In this document: positions 9,526-21,385 of the stretch, piece by piece
Layout of the letters: every line of letters begins with the position of its first letter
How positions within the stretch are numbered: the first letter of the stretch is position 1
Source: Siphlonurus alternatus
Lineage: Eukaryota; Arthropoda; Insecta; Ephemeroptera; Siphlonuridae
NCBI GenBank assembly: GCA_949825025.1
Contig: OX463784.1
Location: 14,985,283-15,049,282 of the forward strand
Direction of reading: 5' to 3'
DNA: 64,000 nt
The notes under the pieces: generated by a model
Database searches by the model: none
What the model saw: the letters and a program-made list of their open reading frames with translations, nothing else
Told to the model about the DNA's origin: nothing
Program-made: the position numbers and the translations under genes

Positions 9526-11384
9526 TTATTTACTCATTAAATTTTCTAAAATAATTTGTATTCCTTGAAATGGCTCCGTGGCATCTCTCTGCAAGCACTG
9601 CAGGGCGGTGTGTCCCTTGCTGTCTTTCCGAAAGAAGTCCACTCCGAATTGTCGAAGAATCTGCAGGGTAGCTCCAGTAACCTCGGACTTCTGACGATGC
9701 CGGCTGGAACAAAAAGTAAAGTTCGTAAATTAACTTGTGACAATCTTTTACTACGTCCCTTCGTTTGAAATGTTGGTTAGAGCATGGCGCAGTGCATTGA
9801 CTGGTTCTCGTTACATCAATAAAGTCAAGCAACGTCGAGCGTGGATAGCACTTGGATTATAGTTAAAATTACGTTGCTCTGAGGTAAATTCATCTCGCTT
9901 TCTACCCAGTGCAGTGATGCATTTGTGATTTGTGTGTGGTTCCCCAGGCTTTGGACATCGCTTTGGTCCAAAGATAAAAAAAAAAAGAGGTGTCCGTCCT
10001 AACTAAGGTTTTCCACGGTTCCCTCAGTCTCATCACCTTAGCGTTTGATTTGCAACTGGACGCATTGTAAGAATAGCAAGCAAAACGGATTACCATCCTA
10101 AAATTCACCACGTTTCCACATTATATAATAGAGCAGCTTACATGGAAGTATTAAATTCATAATAGTGCATAATTATGCATCGGGACATCACGAGCATTAC
10201 TTCTTTCCTTTAGTTGGCGTTGTCACATTAGTTACATACAGTGAAGTATATATTGTATAGGAACGGATGATCTTAAAAATATATAAGGTAGCTTGTTGTC
10301 CCTCCTTATTATATAAATCATCACTTGCTTAACTACAAATCACACATATTCTTTGAAGTTAGGACTATCCCGAGGTATGTTTGCACTATATTTACTAATT
10401 ATACGCTAATAATATTTAATAATTCTGTCAATAACACCTTTTAAATGATAATACCTACCATTGTGCAGCAACACAGAGGTGAACTAAAGAGTGTTTATTG
10501 ACAAGCTCAGGTCGACCGGCGAACATTTTCAAGGTCGAAAGGTCAATGGCCGCTCCGTGTAACAAAAGCAGACGTAAGACGGCATGGTGACCGTAGAGGA
10601 CAGCCAGGCTGGCTGGCGTGACGAGGAGGAAGTCGGGGCAGGTCTGGGGCAGGTCTTCGGTCACCGCGCCGTGTTCTAGTAGCACCTGAAACCAGAGGTC
10701 AGGGTGAAAAGTCTAGGAGTGGTTGTTTGGTACCATGTGATCATGAAAAATTGCATTGTTTAAAAAAAAATAGACAAATATGTTATCCCACAAGCACAAG
10801 TGACTGCTCAAAACAGTGGGAAATATTTTTAAAATATTATTAAGAGAAACAAAAGTATATATACTCCACTCAAATGTATTAATATTAAACTATATTTCAT
10901 AAATATAATTGATATTTGAGTAAATAAACGCATTTCAGAATGAATTTACATGAAAATGTGTTTGTTTTTACCATGGGGTGGTTTTTAATTAAAAAAGCAT
11001 TATACTAGAATTTAATTGGTACAGAACTTATTAAAAGTGATGACGGGTGGAATTTAACATTAGAAATCGGTGCTGCAACTTGTTTCTTTAGTACTTTGTC
11101 TCATTACAGAAGTATTCAATACAATAAAACACGTATTTTTATTAATACCTTGACAATATCAGTAAATCCCGCCACACACGCACTGTTCAGACAGTGGGTC
11201 TTGGACAGGCTCGGGTTGCTTGCAGACTTTTGATTGGGGTTTGCCCCGGCTCTTAGCAGGGCCCGGACCGAGTCCAAACTACCAGCAGTCACGGCTGCGT
11301 CCAGCGGGGAGCTGCCACGACGATCCTCGCACTCCACCGTCGCCCCGCGACCCAGGAGGAACGTGACGCAGTGGGCGTGGCCTT
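9526..11384 (-). CDS. Ankyrin-repeat protein, 3' three exons (5' end not found)
   Basis: Three exons join in phase: 11149-11384 (begins with 2 nt of a split codon), 10459-10685 and 9526-9703 (stop at 9528-9526). GT-AG borders are present throughout. Together they encode about 212 C-terminal residues with roughly five ankyrin-type helices. Recognisable units are GSSPLDAAVTAGSLDSVRAL, LRAGANPN, SACVAGFTDIVKVLLEHGA, TPASLAVLYGHHAVLRLLLL, HGAAIDL and KDSKGHTALQCLQ. The tail ends in ILENLMSK. No catalytic or SOCS-like domain is visible, so it is probably a protein-binding scaffold; I do not recognise the orthologue. The exons are much richer in G+C than the surroundings, so missing 5' exons should have stood out between 11400 and 13800, but none did. 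Confidence 0.8.
9779..10042 (+). mobile_element. 5S-rRNA-headed SINE, family S2 (copy a)
   Basis: It lies antisense in an ankyrin-gene intron. The head carries the 5S-like run AGTCAAGCAACGTCGAGCGT then GGATAGCACTTGGAT. The body contains GTGGTTCCCCAGGCTTTGGA and the shared central domain CTAAGGTTTTCCACGGTTCC then CTCAGTCTCA. It is truncated at the 3' end compared with the copies at 24642 and 35803. Confidence 0.7.
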
Positions 11385-12584
11385 CTGAGAGGTAAACAAA
11401 AATTATTATATATAATATATTAAAATTATGTAGGCAAATGAATATTAAATAAAAAAAATTTGATTAATAATTATTATAATTTTTAAATTTTGAAATAATT
11501 TAAAATAAAATTAAATTTCAATTATTCATTGTGTGATTGAAAATTAATATAATATATATTCATTTCATATATTAAAAATACCATTAAAATTATAAATTAA
11601 TTATAAATGAGGTGATGTTTGATAAAGCTATTAAATTGAATTCCTAACTTGGCATGGGTCCGTGTAAAGGAGTATGTTGTAATTCATGAAAATATCAAAC
11701 ACAAATTAAACATGCAAGTTGATTACATGCAACACATTTTTAATCAGAATAACAAACTGTCGAATTAACTTTGGTGGCTGATCATGTAGAGAAGGCACAT
11801 TTAAAAAAAAAATTTGCAGTTAATTATTCATTGATCCTTTTCAACACAGTTAGCCCCAATTTATCACTAAACCCAATATAAGAATGTGACCGTCTTTGTT
11901 TTTACAGTGGAATAGTGCGATTGTATTATTTTATATACATAGATAAATTTACAATTTAAAATACAAAAAATCTTATTGATAATCAATGTATTTAAATAAA
12001 AGTACATGTCACGTTATATAAAAAATGATGACATGCAGTAAAATACAAGATAGTACAATCTTTACACACTCAAAAAGATCAAGGTTCTTTTTAGCACTAA
12101 CAAGATAAAAAATAACGAGGCCAAACAAATCAGATATGTATTAAAGTCGTTCGTACTTCATAATAATATATAATAACAAGCTTTAATGACTTTAGACTCT
12201 AAATTCCCTCAAATTTAGTCAAATCATTCACTCTCGTGTCATATGTTGGTTTTGTTACATGTGTTGGGGAGTTCATCTAAAAATTTGTCAAGTGTGCTGT
12301 TTTTCATTATAAATATCGTAATTATATAGTGCTCTTGTTATAGTTATTTTATAATTTTACAGACGATTTATTTGTGAAAAAGGTAAATAATGTTTGATTT
12401 AAGTAGATACTGATTCATTGACGAAATATTCTTAATAATAATAATAATAATAATAATTGTTTATTGGGTTAAGAAATACATAAAATGGGAGGGAAAGACT
12501 TGATTGTTTGTCACCATGTTTTATTCAATTTTATAGATATAAGCGTGGTAGACATGATATTCAGGAGATGGACTAAAACACTAT
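11385..12584. other. AT-rich stretch upstream of the ankyrin exons
   Basis: No G+C-rich exon-like block and no ankyrin-type frame on either strand. An (AAT)n run lies at about 12432-12458. Confidence 0.45.
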
Positions 12585-12737
12585 AAGGAGCATTCACAAA
12601 GCCCAAAGGCCACATTTAGGGCTCGATAATTTAAAGCCCGATTTTAGGCATGCTTTTTAGAGTTTTTAGACCCAAAATTTCTGGTCTTAAATTATCGAGC
12701 CCTAAATGTGGCCTTAAGACTTTGTGAATTCCCCTTT
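12585..12737. mobile_element. Palindromic MITE F (ATTCACAAAG ends)
   Basis: Arms GGAGCATTCACAAAG, then AAGGCCACATTTAGGGCTCG and ATAATTTAA, pair with the right arm, which ends ACTTTGTGAATTCCCC. Total about 153 bp with no coding content. The end motif is like that of element E. Confidence 0.8.
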
Positions 12738-12766
12738 ATAATTATATACATAATAATTTCATGATC

Positions 12767-13138
12767 GTACAGTCTTTCAAACGTTAGAATACCCATGGAA
12801 AATAGTTCATGGATGACCTGTCAATCAACTGCAACAGCTGTAAAAAATGGCAGCCAACACAAAAAAAAATTTCAATAGAACTAGTGGACAGAAATACATG
12901 TTCATATTTTACGAAGATTTTCACATAAGTCGAGACAGATAATATTGCAAAGAAGTTTCAATAATTTAGCAATTATTATGCAACAGGTATCGAGTGTCTT
13001 TGATTTATTTTCAGCTTCTTTATTTTTCTAGTGAAAGAACTATTTTTTTGTATTTTGTTGGCAACATGGGTCGGAAGAATACAAATCACTACGCCGAAGA
13101 TGATTGACAGGGGTATTCTAACGTTTGAAAGACTGTAC
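12767..13138. mobile_element. TIR element G, ~372 bp, non-coding
   Basis: Terminal repeats GTACAGTCTTTCAAACGTTA then GAATACCC face each other at 12767-12795 and 13110-13138. Weaker pairing continues inward (CCTGTCAATCA / TGATTGACAGG). The interior has only a chance frame. Confidence 0.75.
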
Positions 13139-13799
13139 CAAGGATTTTGTATGTAAATCCTTGGACTGTACATTATTAAAATATTAATAATCAATGTGTA
13201 GAGAATATTTTGTTAACATTATTATTCTGAAACTCCCTCTGAAGCGATACGTGCCAGTTTTTAGTATTTAACCTTTGTAACAAGAGCAGTCAAAAATATA
13301 ATAAATATCTAATTGTTTTATGACTTGTTAATTTCTTTTAATTATTTCATTTAATCACTATCCTATATATTACACTTAATTAATTGCTTTAATAAAATAT
13401 AAAATAAATTTATAAAAATTAATTTTTTTATTTTTGTAAATTATAGTTAACACTGTTATTATATTATATTTTTAATAATTATATGTTTATACCGTTAATT
13501 GTCATTGATTTTTATCATTAATATCGGCTGTCCACAGAACACAATACGTATTAAAATTTATCAATCTTTCATGTTTGTTATATGGTTCATATATTAACAC
13601 AAAATTCTCTGTTAATCACTTATTTTTCCCTTAATTATGACTTTATATCTAAAACATAGTTAATATATTATGTATATATTTTTTTATTTCACAAAAAGTT
13701 ATACAATAAAGTCCAGCCAAGATTATTTTAAAATAATCTAACTCTGGTTTCTTCCGAGAAATCAATGTAATTAATTTTTTATGAAATTGTTCCCCAGAG
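13139..13799. other. Intergenic 5' of EcKL-3, AT-rich
   Basis: It should hold the EcKL-3 promoter. The CTTATCAGT block of the minus-strand genes was not found here in gene sense. No gene. Confidence 0.4.
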
Positions 13800-15737
13800 A
13801 TGTCTGAGGACCTCAAAAGTTTGGTGAGTGTTGAGGACGTGACCGCCGCGGTGAGGGTCTTACATGGTCAACAAGCAGCCCTTCTACATTACAAGGTGAA
13901 TATAATGAGAGAGGAACGACCATAAAATGTTCATTACAAATCATTATTACGAGCACAAGTGTGAGTGCTATTTTTATTATAAGTTTTTTCATTCATTTTA
14001 TTAACAGTATATTGACTGTAGGAGAAATGGAATAAATAAAGAATTTTGAATTTTGAATTTTGACAGTACAAAGACCAGCCATGATGAGAGGTTTTAATTA
14101 TTATAAACTTATGAGAGTTATGAACTCTTTGTTACCAAAAATGTACAGTACTGCATTGATTACATATCATTATATAACTTTTTTGCAGGTTTTCTTTATT
14201 TATGCAGTATTAATATAATATGTCAATGAAATTAGAGTTTCTAAGCTTGAAAATATTTAAAATTAAAGTAATAATTAATCTTATAAAATGTACTATACGT
14301 AACATTTAAGGGTCATATTCTTATAATGTTCAATGTATTTTAAATTAATTCTATGAGGCCATGCTGTACGTAAAAGATAAAAAACGATTCACGAAGACTT
14401 ACATATAGGTTTCTCACTATAACAACGAAAGCTGGATAACATTCTAGATAACTATTTCGTCAATCACCCCCTTTAAAATGCCCTTTAAAATATCTAATAT
14501 CTCAAAGACTTTTAAATATTAAAAAAAAGATAATTTCAATTTAACTCTCCTTGTTCCACAAGTTGTTTCTATGGTGTTTATTTGTTGATAGGCTGATCGA
14601 GCCACCACCAGCGTCCAAGGGTTCACCTCCCTGATGCTGCGAGTGACCGCCACAGTCAAAATATCTCCCCAAGAGACGACCACCACCTCTCTTATCATCA
14701 AACTTCCTCCTGTGATGGAGTCTCAAAAAGAAATCATGTCCGAGAGTGCTGTCTTTGAGCGAGAAGTTACTTACTTCAATGCAGTGGTACCAATATTAGA
14801 ACAGAAGGTCGCAAATCTACCTCTTGTCAAATGTCTAATAGCCCATGATGACATTGTAGTACTTGAAGATTTATGTATTTTAGGATTTAAAGGATTAGGA
14901 AAATCTATAAAAGATGTTAGTAATAATATATTAAAAATATCACATGCTAGACTTGGTATTAGAAAATTAGCACAATTACATGCTGCATCTTTAGATATTG
15001 ATTGGATGAATATAATACCACAATATTTAACATTAGATTCAATGCTTGAAAATCCTTGTAATATGTTTAAAAATATTATAGGAAATGGTTGTAAAACAGT
15101 AGTTGTAATTATGAAAGAATTATATCCAAATAAATGTGAAAAATATATAAAATGGTTATTAGATCCAATATGTTATGAAACAATGATAAAATATTCAAAA
15201 TTTGATCCTAAAACAATTAATGTACTTTGTCATGGTGATTTCTGGGTTAATAATGTAATGTATACAATAAATCCAGAAACAAATGAACCAATAGATGCGA
15301 GGTTAATTGATTTACAAGAATATAGATATGCACCTCCATCTAGAGATATTTTATTCTTTTTATATACAAGTTCAAACAGGTCATTTAGAAACAAGTATGA
15401 ACATGAAATAATACGTACATACGTCAATGCTTTCAATACAATTGTAAATGAAACTCCAGACAGACTAACGTTTGAAGAAATGTTTGAGGATTATGATAAG
15501 TCTCGTATGTTTGGTTTGGCAATTTCAATATTCTTACGTCCTATGATGTTCATGAAGGGAGTTTTCCCAGCTGAAGATGACGAAGAATTTTCTCAAGAAC
15601 GTTTTGACTCAATTACCCAAGGAGATCAATCTGTTCATGCATTACAGGAGTTCAAAGATAATCAAGAGTATAGAGATGCTATGACAGAAATTGTAGTTGA
15701 AGTTATGGAAGTGTTAGACAAGTTGAAACTTGTTTGA
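13800..15737 (+). CDS. EcKinase-like (CHK-like) small-molecule kinase, EcKL-3
   Basis: Exons are 13800-13895 (M-S-E-D-L-K-S-L, donor GTGAAT, last codon AAG) and 14592-15737 (acceptor GATAG), giving 413 aa. Catalytic elements are Lys69 in LIIKLPP, Glu90 in FEREVTYF, LEDL as hinge, HGDFWVNN (His246, Asp248, Asn253) and IDLQ (Asp272). One residue is missing before the catalytic loop relative to EcKL-1. Beyond residue ~72 it is well diverged and its codons are very AT-rich. By contrast, exon 1 and the first ~110 nt of exon 2 are almost base-for-base those of EcKL-1 and -2. AATAAA at 15800-15805 is a good poly(A) signal 63 nt after the stop. It may phosphorylate an ecdysteroid or a foreign compound; the substrate is unknown. 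Confidence 0.93.
14025..14063 (+). repeat. Retroposon-like tail (AATTTTG)n in EcKL-3 intron
   Basis: GAATAAATAAAG followed by three copies of AATTTTG looks like the simple 3' tail of a dead non-LTR element. No body is recognisable. Confidence 0.35.
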
Positions 15738-17245
15738 TTAGATAGTTAATGGTTACTTGTATTTACTTACTTGAAATAACTCATTTAATTAAAAATAATA
15801 ATAAAGGACTTTGAAGTTAGTACACACTTACTGAGGATTCTTTTTTTAAGCGGACTTTCTTCACAATGTCCATAGGAATTAAAATACATTCAAATTTATA
15901 AAAAGATGAGCATGATTTTGTTGTAATTAATGTTATTAGTTTATCTTTAATGGTGTTAAATCTTGTTATTGATAATAATGTTTTTTTTATATTTTCAATT
16001 TTTAAAATAAAATTTGTGTTAAAATAATAAATGAAATATTAATTTTTTTAATATTTTTCATAAACTGCATGTATATGTGTGAAAAAGAAATTAGGCAAGT
16101 GAGAGGTCCATTTAACCCTTTAAAAACCCAGTCCTTGAAAATTAACCATTACTATTATTTAATTCATGCCACTGATGCCTGGAAATATGCTCTAATTACT
16201 CTAATAAATAATAAAATGAAGTTCAATTAGCAAGTTAGTTGCTATTAAAATGCATTTTTTTTATTTAATTCTATGTTCATATAATTTGTATAAGTTATTT
16301 TCTTCATCAGTTTTTATATATATTTATAAGCAATATTTTCTTTACAATACATGTATCCGTTGGAAGAATGAAGTAATTTTTTATCACTATTCTCTATTTA
16401 ATAAACGAAATAATTAACAATGCCATGTCTCTTGTACAATCATCAAGTTTAGTGATAGCAACATTTCATTGAATCGAGTTGCAGATATAACAATGCAGAG
16501 TAAAATTTAATGTTTTGAGTTAGGTGCCTAAATGAGGGTATTTAAAAACATTTAAAAATTCCCAATTCATTTTCATTCTTATATGATTGTAATTCAGATC
16601 ATAACTACGGAAAGTGAAATTAATTTATTTCCAATAATGCATGATTAATATCATTTTCAATAATACATAAAATTATTTTTAAAATTAATAATTTTAAAAT
16701 TTTGTTTTTTATTACTAATTGTTTTTAAAATATTAAGCAATAAAATAATATCAAATTTAAAATTATTTTAAAAATTATAGAGAAATAAAAATTACTAGTT
16801 AATTTTTATAATAAAATATTTATTTTGTTACTTAATTATTAAACTTGTATTTTTGCAAATATATAATAAAACAATATTTTAGCTTCAATATATTCTTTAT
16901 GCTACAAAGGTTGAAAACAGTAATTCTTAGATAAAAGAAAAAGGCCGAATGTTATCAGATGTACAATAATGATCCTTCATGATAATTTTATCTTTTAATT
17001 GCATTGCACAATAATATTCTCAAGATCGGTGACACAAAATATACTCTAGTCATGTATAGAGCGTTACAGTGGATACAAGAACCTATGCTATAGTGTGCAA
17101 AGTGAAATTAATATAATTATATGCCAAAATATTTTATATTGATAACCACAAATATTATTATTGAGAAACAAAAATTGTTACTCTTAATGATAATTAAACT
17201 GAAGTAGTGATTGTAATTCGATTTCAAAGGTAAATTTGTCCAGCG
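15738..17245. other. Intergenic between EcKL-3 and EcKL-4
   Basis: AT-rich, with no gene or clear repeat. GTTATCAGA at 16951-16959, about 290 nt before the EcKL-4 start, is an imperfect version of the CTTATCAGT block of the minus-strand genes, followed by a TTTATC GATA core at 16988. Confidence 0.4.
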
Positions 17246-20200
17246 ATGTCTGAGGATCTCAAGGGTTTGGTGAGTGTTGAGGACATGGTCACCGCAGTCA
17301 AGTCTCTTCATGGCGAACAAGCCGCTCTTCTACATTACCAGGTGAATGACGTACACGTTAATATTTCTCAAATAGTTACTAAGTTTCCACTTTGTACCCA
17401 TACGTACGACCCAAAGAAGTCTTTGGTATGACCATTTTGATTGTTAAAGCATTTTTGCAGTGAAATTTGTAGTTATTATGTATCAAGTCTCTTTCTCTTT
17501 AAACGTGTCTTACTCATGCACTATAATGCTTTACTTGGTATTGATATATGCATAAATGTACTTGGAATTGAAGAAATAAAAATAATTTGGATTTGAGGTT
17601 AGGCAAGTTTTTCAGTTAAATTTAAAGTATGAAATTCGCAGCAAAGGCAAGATGACAAGTTTTGATGCTGGAAAATATATATATGTAAATCACGATGATA
17701 TGTTACTAATTAATGAAATATTTTTTAAAAGAAAAAGAGCATCGTAATTAACGCGATTACCGGCGAATTCACCGCCGCATAGGATTTCGCAGCTTTTACG
17801 TCAAATTGCGCCGCATAGCCGTTAAATTTTCATGAAATTCCACGTTTCAATTTACAATACAGTAGAATAATAGCACATAAATTTCACGTGATTTCAGTGC
17901 ATGGTTTTTGGTACTATATTGAAAATCAATGTTCCATTTTTTATTTTTAAATGGCATAAAACCTACGTTTTATTGGAAATCTTGGTTCTTTACAGAGCAT
18001 AAGTGTAGAAATATGAGTTCCTTTTATTAATTTTTTATCTATAAATATCTTAGCTGAATGATGCAGTAGAATTAGAATTGTATTAAAATCTGCGTGTCAT
18101 ATTTTTTATTGAAAATTCTGATTGTATTTTAACTATTTTTATCTTGTAAATATCATGCATAGAATTAAAAAGTTCTTATATTCAGTATTACTTAAGTATT
18201 AAGTATTAATATATAATTTATAATAAGAATGATGTATATTTTTAATTAAAACTCCCTTTCTTCAATAAATATACATTAAAATTAATAAATTAAATTAGTT
18301 AAGCTGTATGTTTTAATTCGTAAAATTTGTATTTTGCAAGTTTATTGTATTTTATTAAAAAAAAAGTTATTTATTAATTCATAAATTATTATTTTTTTTA
18401 AAAAATTTAATTTCAATACAAATGTTCAAAACCTAATGTTTATTATATAAATCATAATTTGCAAATATTTATATAAAGTAAAAATATTTATTTTTATTAT
18501 TATTTTTTTTTTTAATTTTACCAAGTATACAATAATACAATTTTGTGAAACAAAAATGAGTGAGATGGATTTGAGATGGATTTGAGACGTATGATCTTAT
18601 GCTTGACTGAATAGTATAATAAAAAGGTCTAGTAGTTTTAATAATATTTTGAAATACAAATATTTTATTTATACTTTTCTTTAATCAAACCCTAATTGCG
18701 TACTTCTACATACTAATTACTCACTAAGTTTGAAACCCCGAGCCTTCCGAAACCCTAACTTAGCGTTTCGCGGGCTCTTCAGGAACGGCGGCGGCCACGG
18801 CCTTTCAATCTATCCGGGCATTTGCCTGCGACTGAGGGAACCGTGGAAACCTCAGCCAGGATGGACGCTACAGCTTTTGTTAATGAACCGGAAGTGCAAT
18901 GGTTCAAAGCCAGGGGAACCACATATAGTGGAAAAGCGCAACGATTTACCTCTTGGTGGGAAACATGTTTTTTGTTAATAATGGTCACCCATCCAACTAC
19001 TAACCACGCGCGGCGTTGCTTGACTTCGGTGATCTGACGAGACCCGGTCAAGCGCACTGCGCCACACACCCACATTTTACTACACAAATCTGATGAATAA
19101 ATTTTAATCAGTCACACATATATTCCACAGGTACATCCTGCCACCACCAGCGTCCAAGGGTTGACCTCCCTGATGCTGCGAGTGACCGCCACGGTGCAAA
19201 TATCACCCCAAGAGACGACCACCACCTCTCTTATCGTCAAACGACCGCCTGTACTGGAGTCTCAGAAAGAATTAATGTCCGAGATGGCCGTGTTTCAGCG
19301 AGAAGTTGCTTATTTCTCACAAGTTGTCCCAATATTAAAACAAAAAATACCAGAACTACCTCTCGTAAATTGTCTGACAGCTGAAGGTAGTATTGTAATA
19401 ATGGAGGATTTATGTAAATCTGGGTATATTACGATTGGAAAGTCCATGAATGCTGTTACCAGCATTACCTTGGATAAATCATATTTTCATTTAGTAGCTA
19501 GGAAAATAGCGGAGATACATGCAGCATCTTTAGATGTTGATTGGATGAAAATTGTACCAAAATTTTTAGAAACCGATGCTATGTTTGAGGGAGGTGGTGC
19601 AGAAACATTCAAAATTACAATGAACTTAGGAGCAAAAGCCATTGTTGCTGTCATGAATCATATGTATCCATTATTAGATCCAAAATATGCTAAATGGCTT
19701 TCTGGCTCTGAATATTATAATTCATTAATAAAATTAACAAAATATGATCCAAATTATTTAAATGTAATGTGTCACGGAGATTTTTGGCTCAACAATATGA
19801 TGTTTATTGTTGATTCAAATACAGGGAAACCATTGTTTGTAAAATTTATTGATTTACAAATGTTCAAATTTGCACCACCTTCAAGAGATTTACTATATTT
19901 CTTGTATCTTTGTTCTACTAAAAAATTTAGGGATGAAAATGAGAAAGCAATTTTACATACTTATGTTGATGCTTTTAATGCTGCAGTAGGTGAAATACCT
20001 GATAGATTATCATTTGATAAGTTTATGGAGGAATATGAGAAATCAAGGTGGTTTGGTGCAGGAACTGCAATGGTGTTTCGTTCATTGATGTTAATGAATG
20101 GAATATTTCCTGATGAAAATGAAAAATTAACACAAAAACATATGGAGTCAATTTTCTTCGCGGATCATTCTGATATGATTGTGAAGCAATTCCATGAGAA

Positions 20201-20270
20201 TGAAAATTTTAGAGAGGAAATGACAGACACGGTTGATGAGATAATTCATATTTTGGACAAAACTTTATAG
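17246..20270 (+). CDS. EcKinase-like (CHK-like) small-molecule kinase, EcKL-4
   Basis: Exons are 17246-17341 (M-S-E-D-L-K-G-L, donor GTGAAT) and 19131-20270 (acceptor CCACAG), giving 411 aa. Elements seen are Lys69 in LIVKRPP, Glu90 in FQREVAYF, the MEDL hinge, HGDFWLNN (His247, Asp249, Asn254) and IDLQ (Asp273). The 1,789-bp intron contains a nearly full-length 5S-headed SINE ending 60 nt before the acceptor. Its exon 1 is of the V-K-S-L-H type of EcKL-1 and -2, although the kinase half is diverged from them. There is no signal peptide. No clear AATAAA lies close to the stop. A perfect 26-nt palindrome lies in the presumed 3' UTR. Confidence 0.93.
18675..19070 (-). mobile_element. 5S-rRNA-headed SINE, family S1 (copy a)
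   Basis: Read on the minus strand, the head GTCTCGTCAGATCACCGAAG, then TCAAGCAACGCCGCGCGTGG, then TTAGTAGTTGGATGGGTGAC, is unmistakably 5S rRNA from before box A through box C. The body follows, with the central domain CTGAGGTTTCCACGGTTCCC then TCAGTCGCAGG, and a 3' end near AGGGTTTGATTAAAGAAA. It lies in the EcKL-4 intron, opposite to transcription. Copy b is at 54298-54688. Confidence 0.85.
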
Positions 20271-21159
20271 AGGTGAATTAGATTATTACTTTTAAGAAAA
20301 AAATGAAAATCAATTGTATCATTTAAATGATACAATTATTTATTATATACCTTGTAGTGGGTAATTTTATATTTTAGGCATAATAATTTGATTTTTTTCT
20401 TCATTATAAATTTATTACAACACAATTAGCTTTATGTTATAAGTATTTCTTTGTCAATTTACAAATAGAACATATTATATAATGTATTTCATGTAGCAAA
20501 TATATATTGTACACAAATATTAGTCTGATTATGTATAAAATTAAAATATATTGAAATTACTTGTTTAATTTTTTTTTTCAGTTATTTAAATATTAACATG
20601 TTTAAAATAGTTATAAATTATATAGTCGCTAATAATATTTAAATTGAACTATTGTTGTTATGGCTTAGAGTTATATATTAATATTATAAAAGAGTAATTT
20701 TGCTATAAACAATATAAAAATAATAATTTTTCAAACCAAATTGTTTGAAATAATACTTCACTATTGGTAATAAAAAAATATAATCTATTATTTTTCAATT
20801 TCATGTTTTTTAACAATTTTATAATTAATTATCTTCTATAGTTTCGTCCATCGAGAGTTACAATAAAATTAATATGAGCAGGTAATGGTAGGTTTCTGTC
20901 CTTCCTATTCATAATTAAAAGTATATATATGTATATATATATATATATATATAATGTACATAATATATTATAAAATATAATATTCTGTAGGTAAATTTAT
21001 ATTAAAAAGTAATGAATTATTTGAAAATTTTCAAATCTAAGGAAGTAATCATTTCAGTCGAGAATATCAAGTAAACTTTACAGCAACGTTTGGAATGTTT
21101 TACGAGACTAAAGGTGAAGTGAGTTGTTAGATGGGCTAGCTACGACACGAGGGAAGGAG
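20271..21159. other. EcKL-4 3' flank, AT-rich
   Basis: It holds a short (TA)n run at about 20931-20953. No gene was seen. Confidence 0.45.
20312..20337. repeat. Perfect 26-nt palindrome in EcKL-4 3' UTR
   Basis: AATTGTATCATTT is followed directly by its exact reverse complement, 42 nt after the stop. It would form a loopless cruciform or a tight RNA hairpin. Chance is possible in AT-rich DNA. Confidence 0.6.
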
Positions 21160-21385
21160 AGCGTCCAGACCCAGACATGCAGCTGCACGCGCATCAACAT
21201 GGCGATACAAGTAAAAGAATGCAGAAGCAGTTTCTTTGTTGTTTTGTGATATTTTGAGGTGACAGTTTTGTAAATAATGTTAACAGTGATGGTACCGATA
21301 GTGAATACACAGACACTAAGTGTCTACACAGACACTAACAAGTAAGTGTCTGTGGTGAATATCAACACTACATAACTGAGGTAAG
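21160..21385 (+). promoter_or_regulatory. Possible promoter and non-coding first exon
   Basis: This is an island of near-balanced composition in AT-rich DNA. It ends in ACTGAG|GTAAGC, a good donor at 21380-21385, and has short repeated ACAGACACTAA units. No long frame is present. It could be the untranslated first exon of a plus-strand gene whose coding exons lie beyond large introns. This is inference only. Confidence 0.25.

Noticed and set aside
18960..19070. A genuine 5S rRNA gene
   Set aside because: Only the middle and 3' part of 5S is recognisable and it is fused to a SINE body present in several copies.
18730..19087. Open frames of 70-100 codons on both strands
   Set aside because: They lie wholly within the 5S-headed SINE in the EcKL-4 intron. 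The same applies to 54423-54727, 24739-24924, 35923-36144 and 9902-10111.
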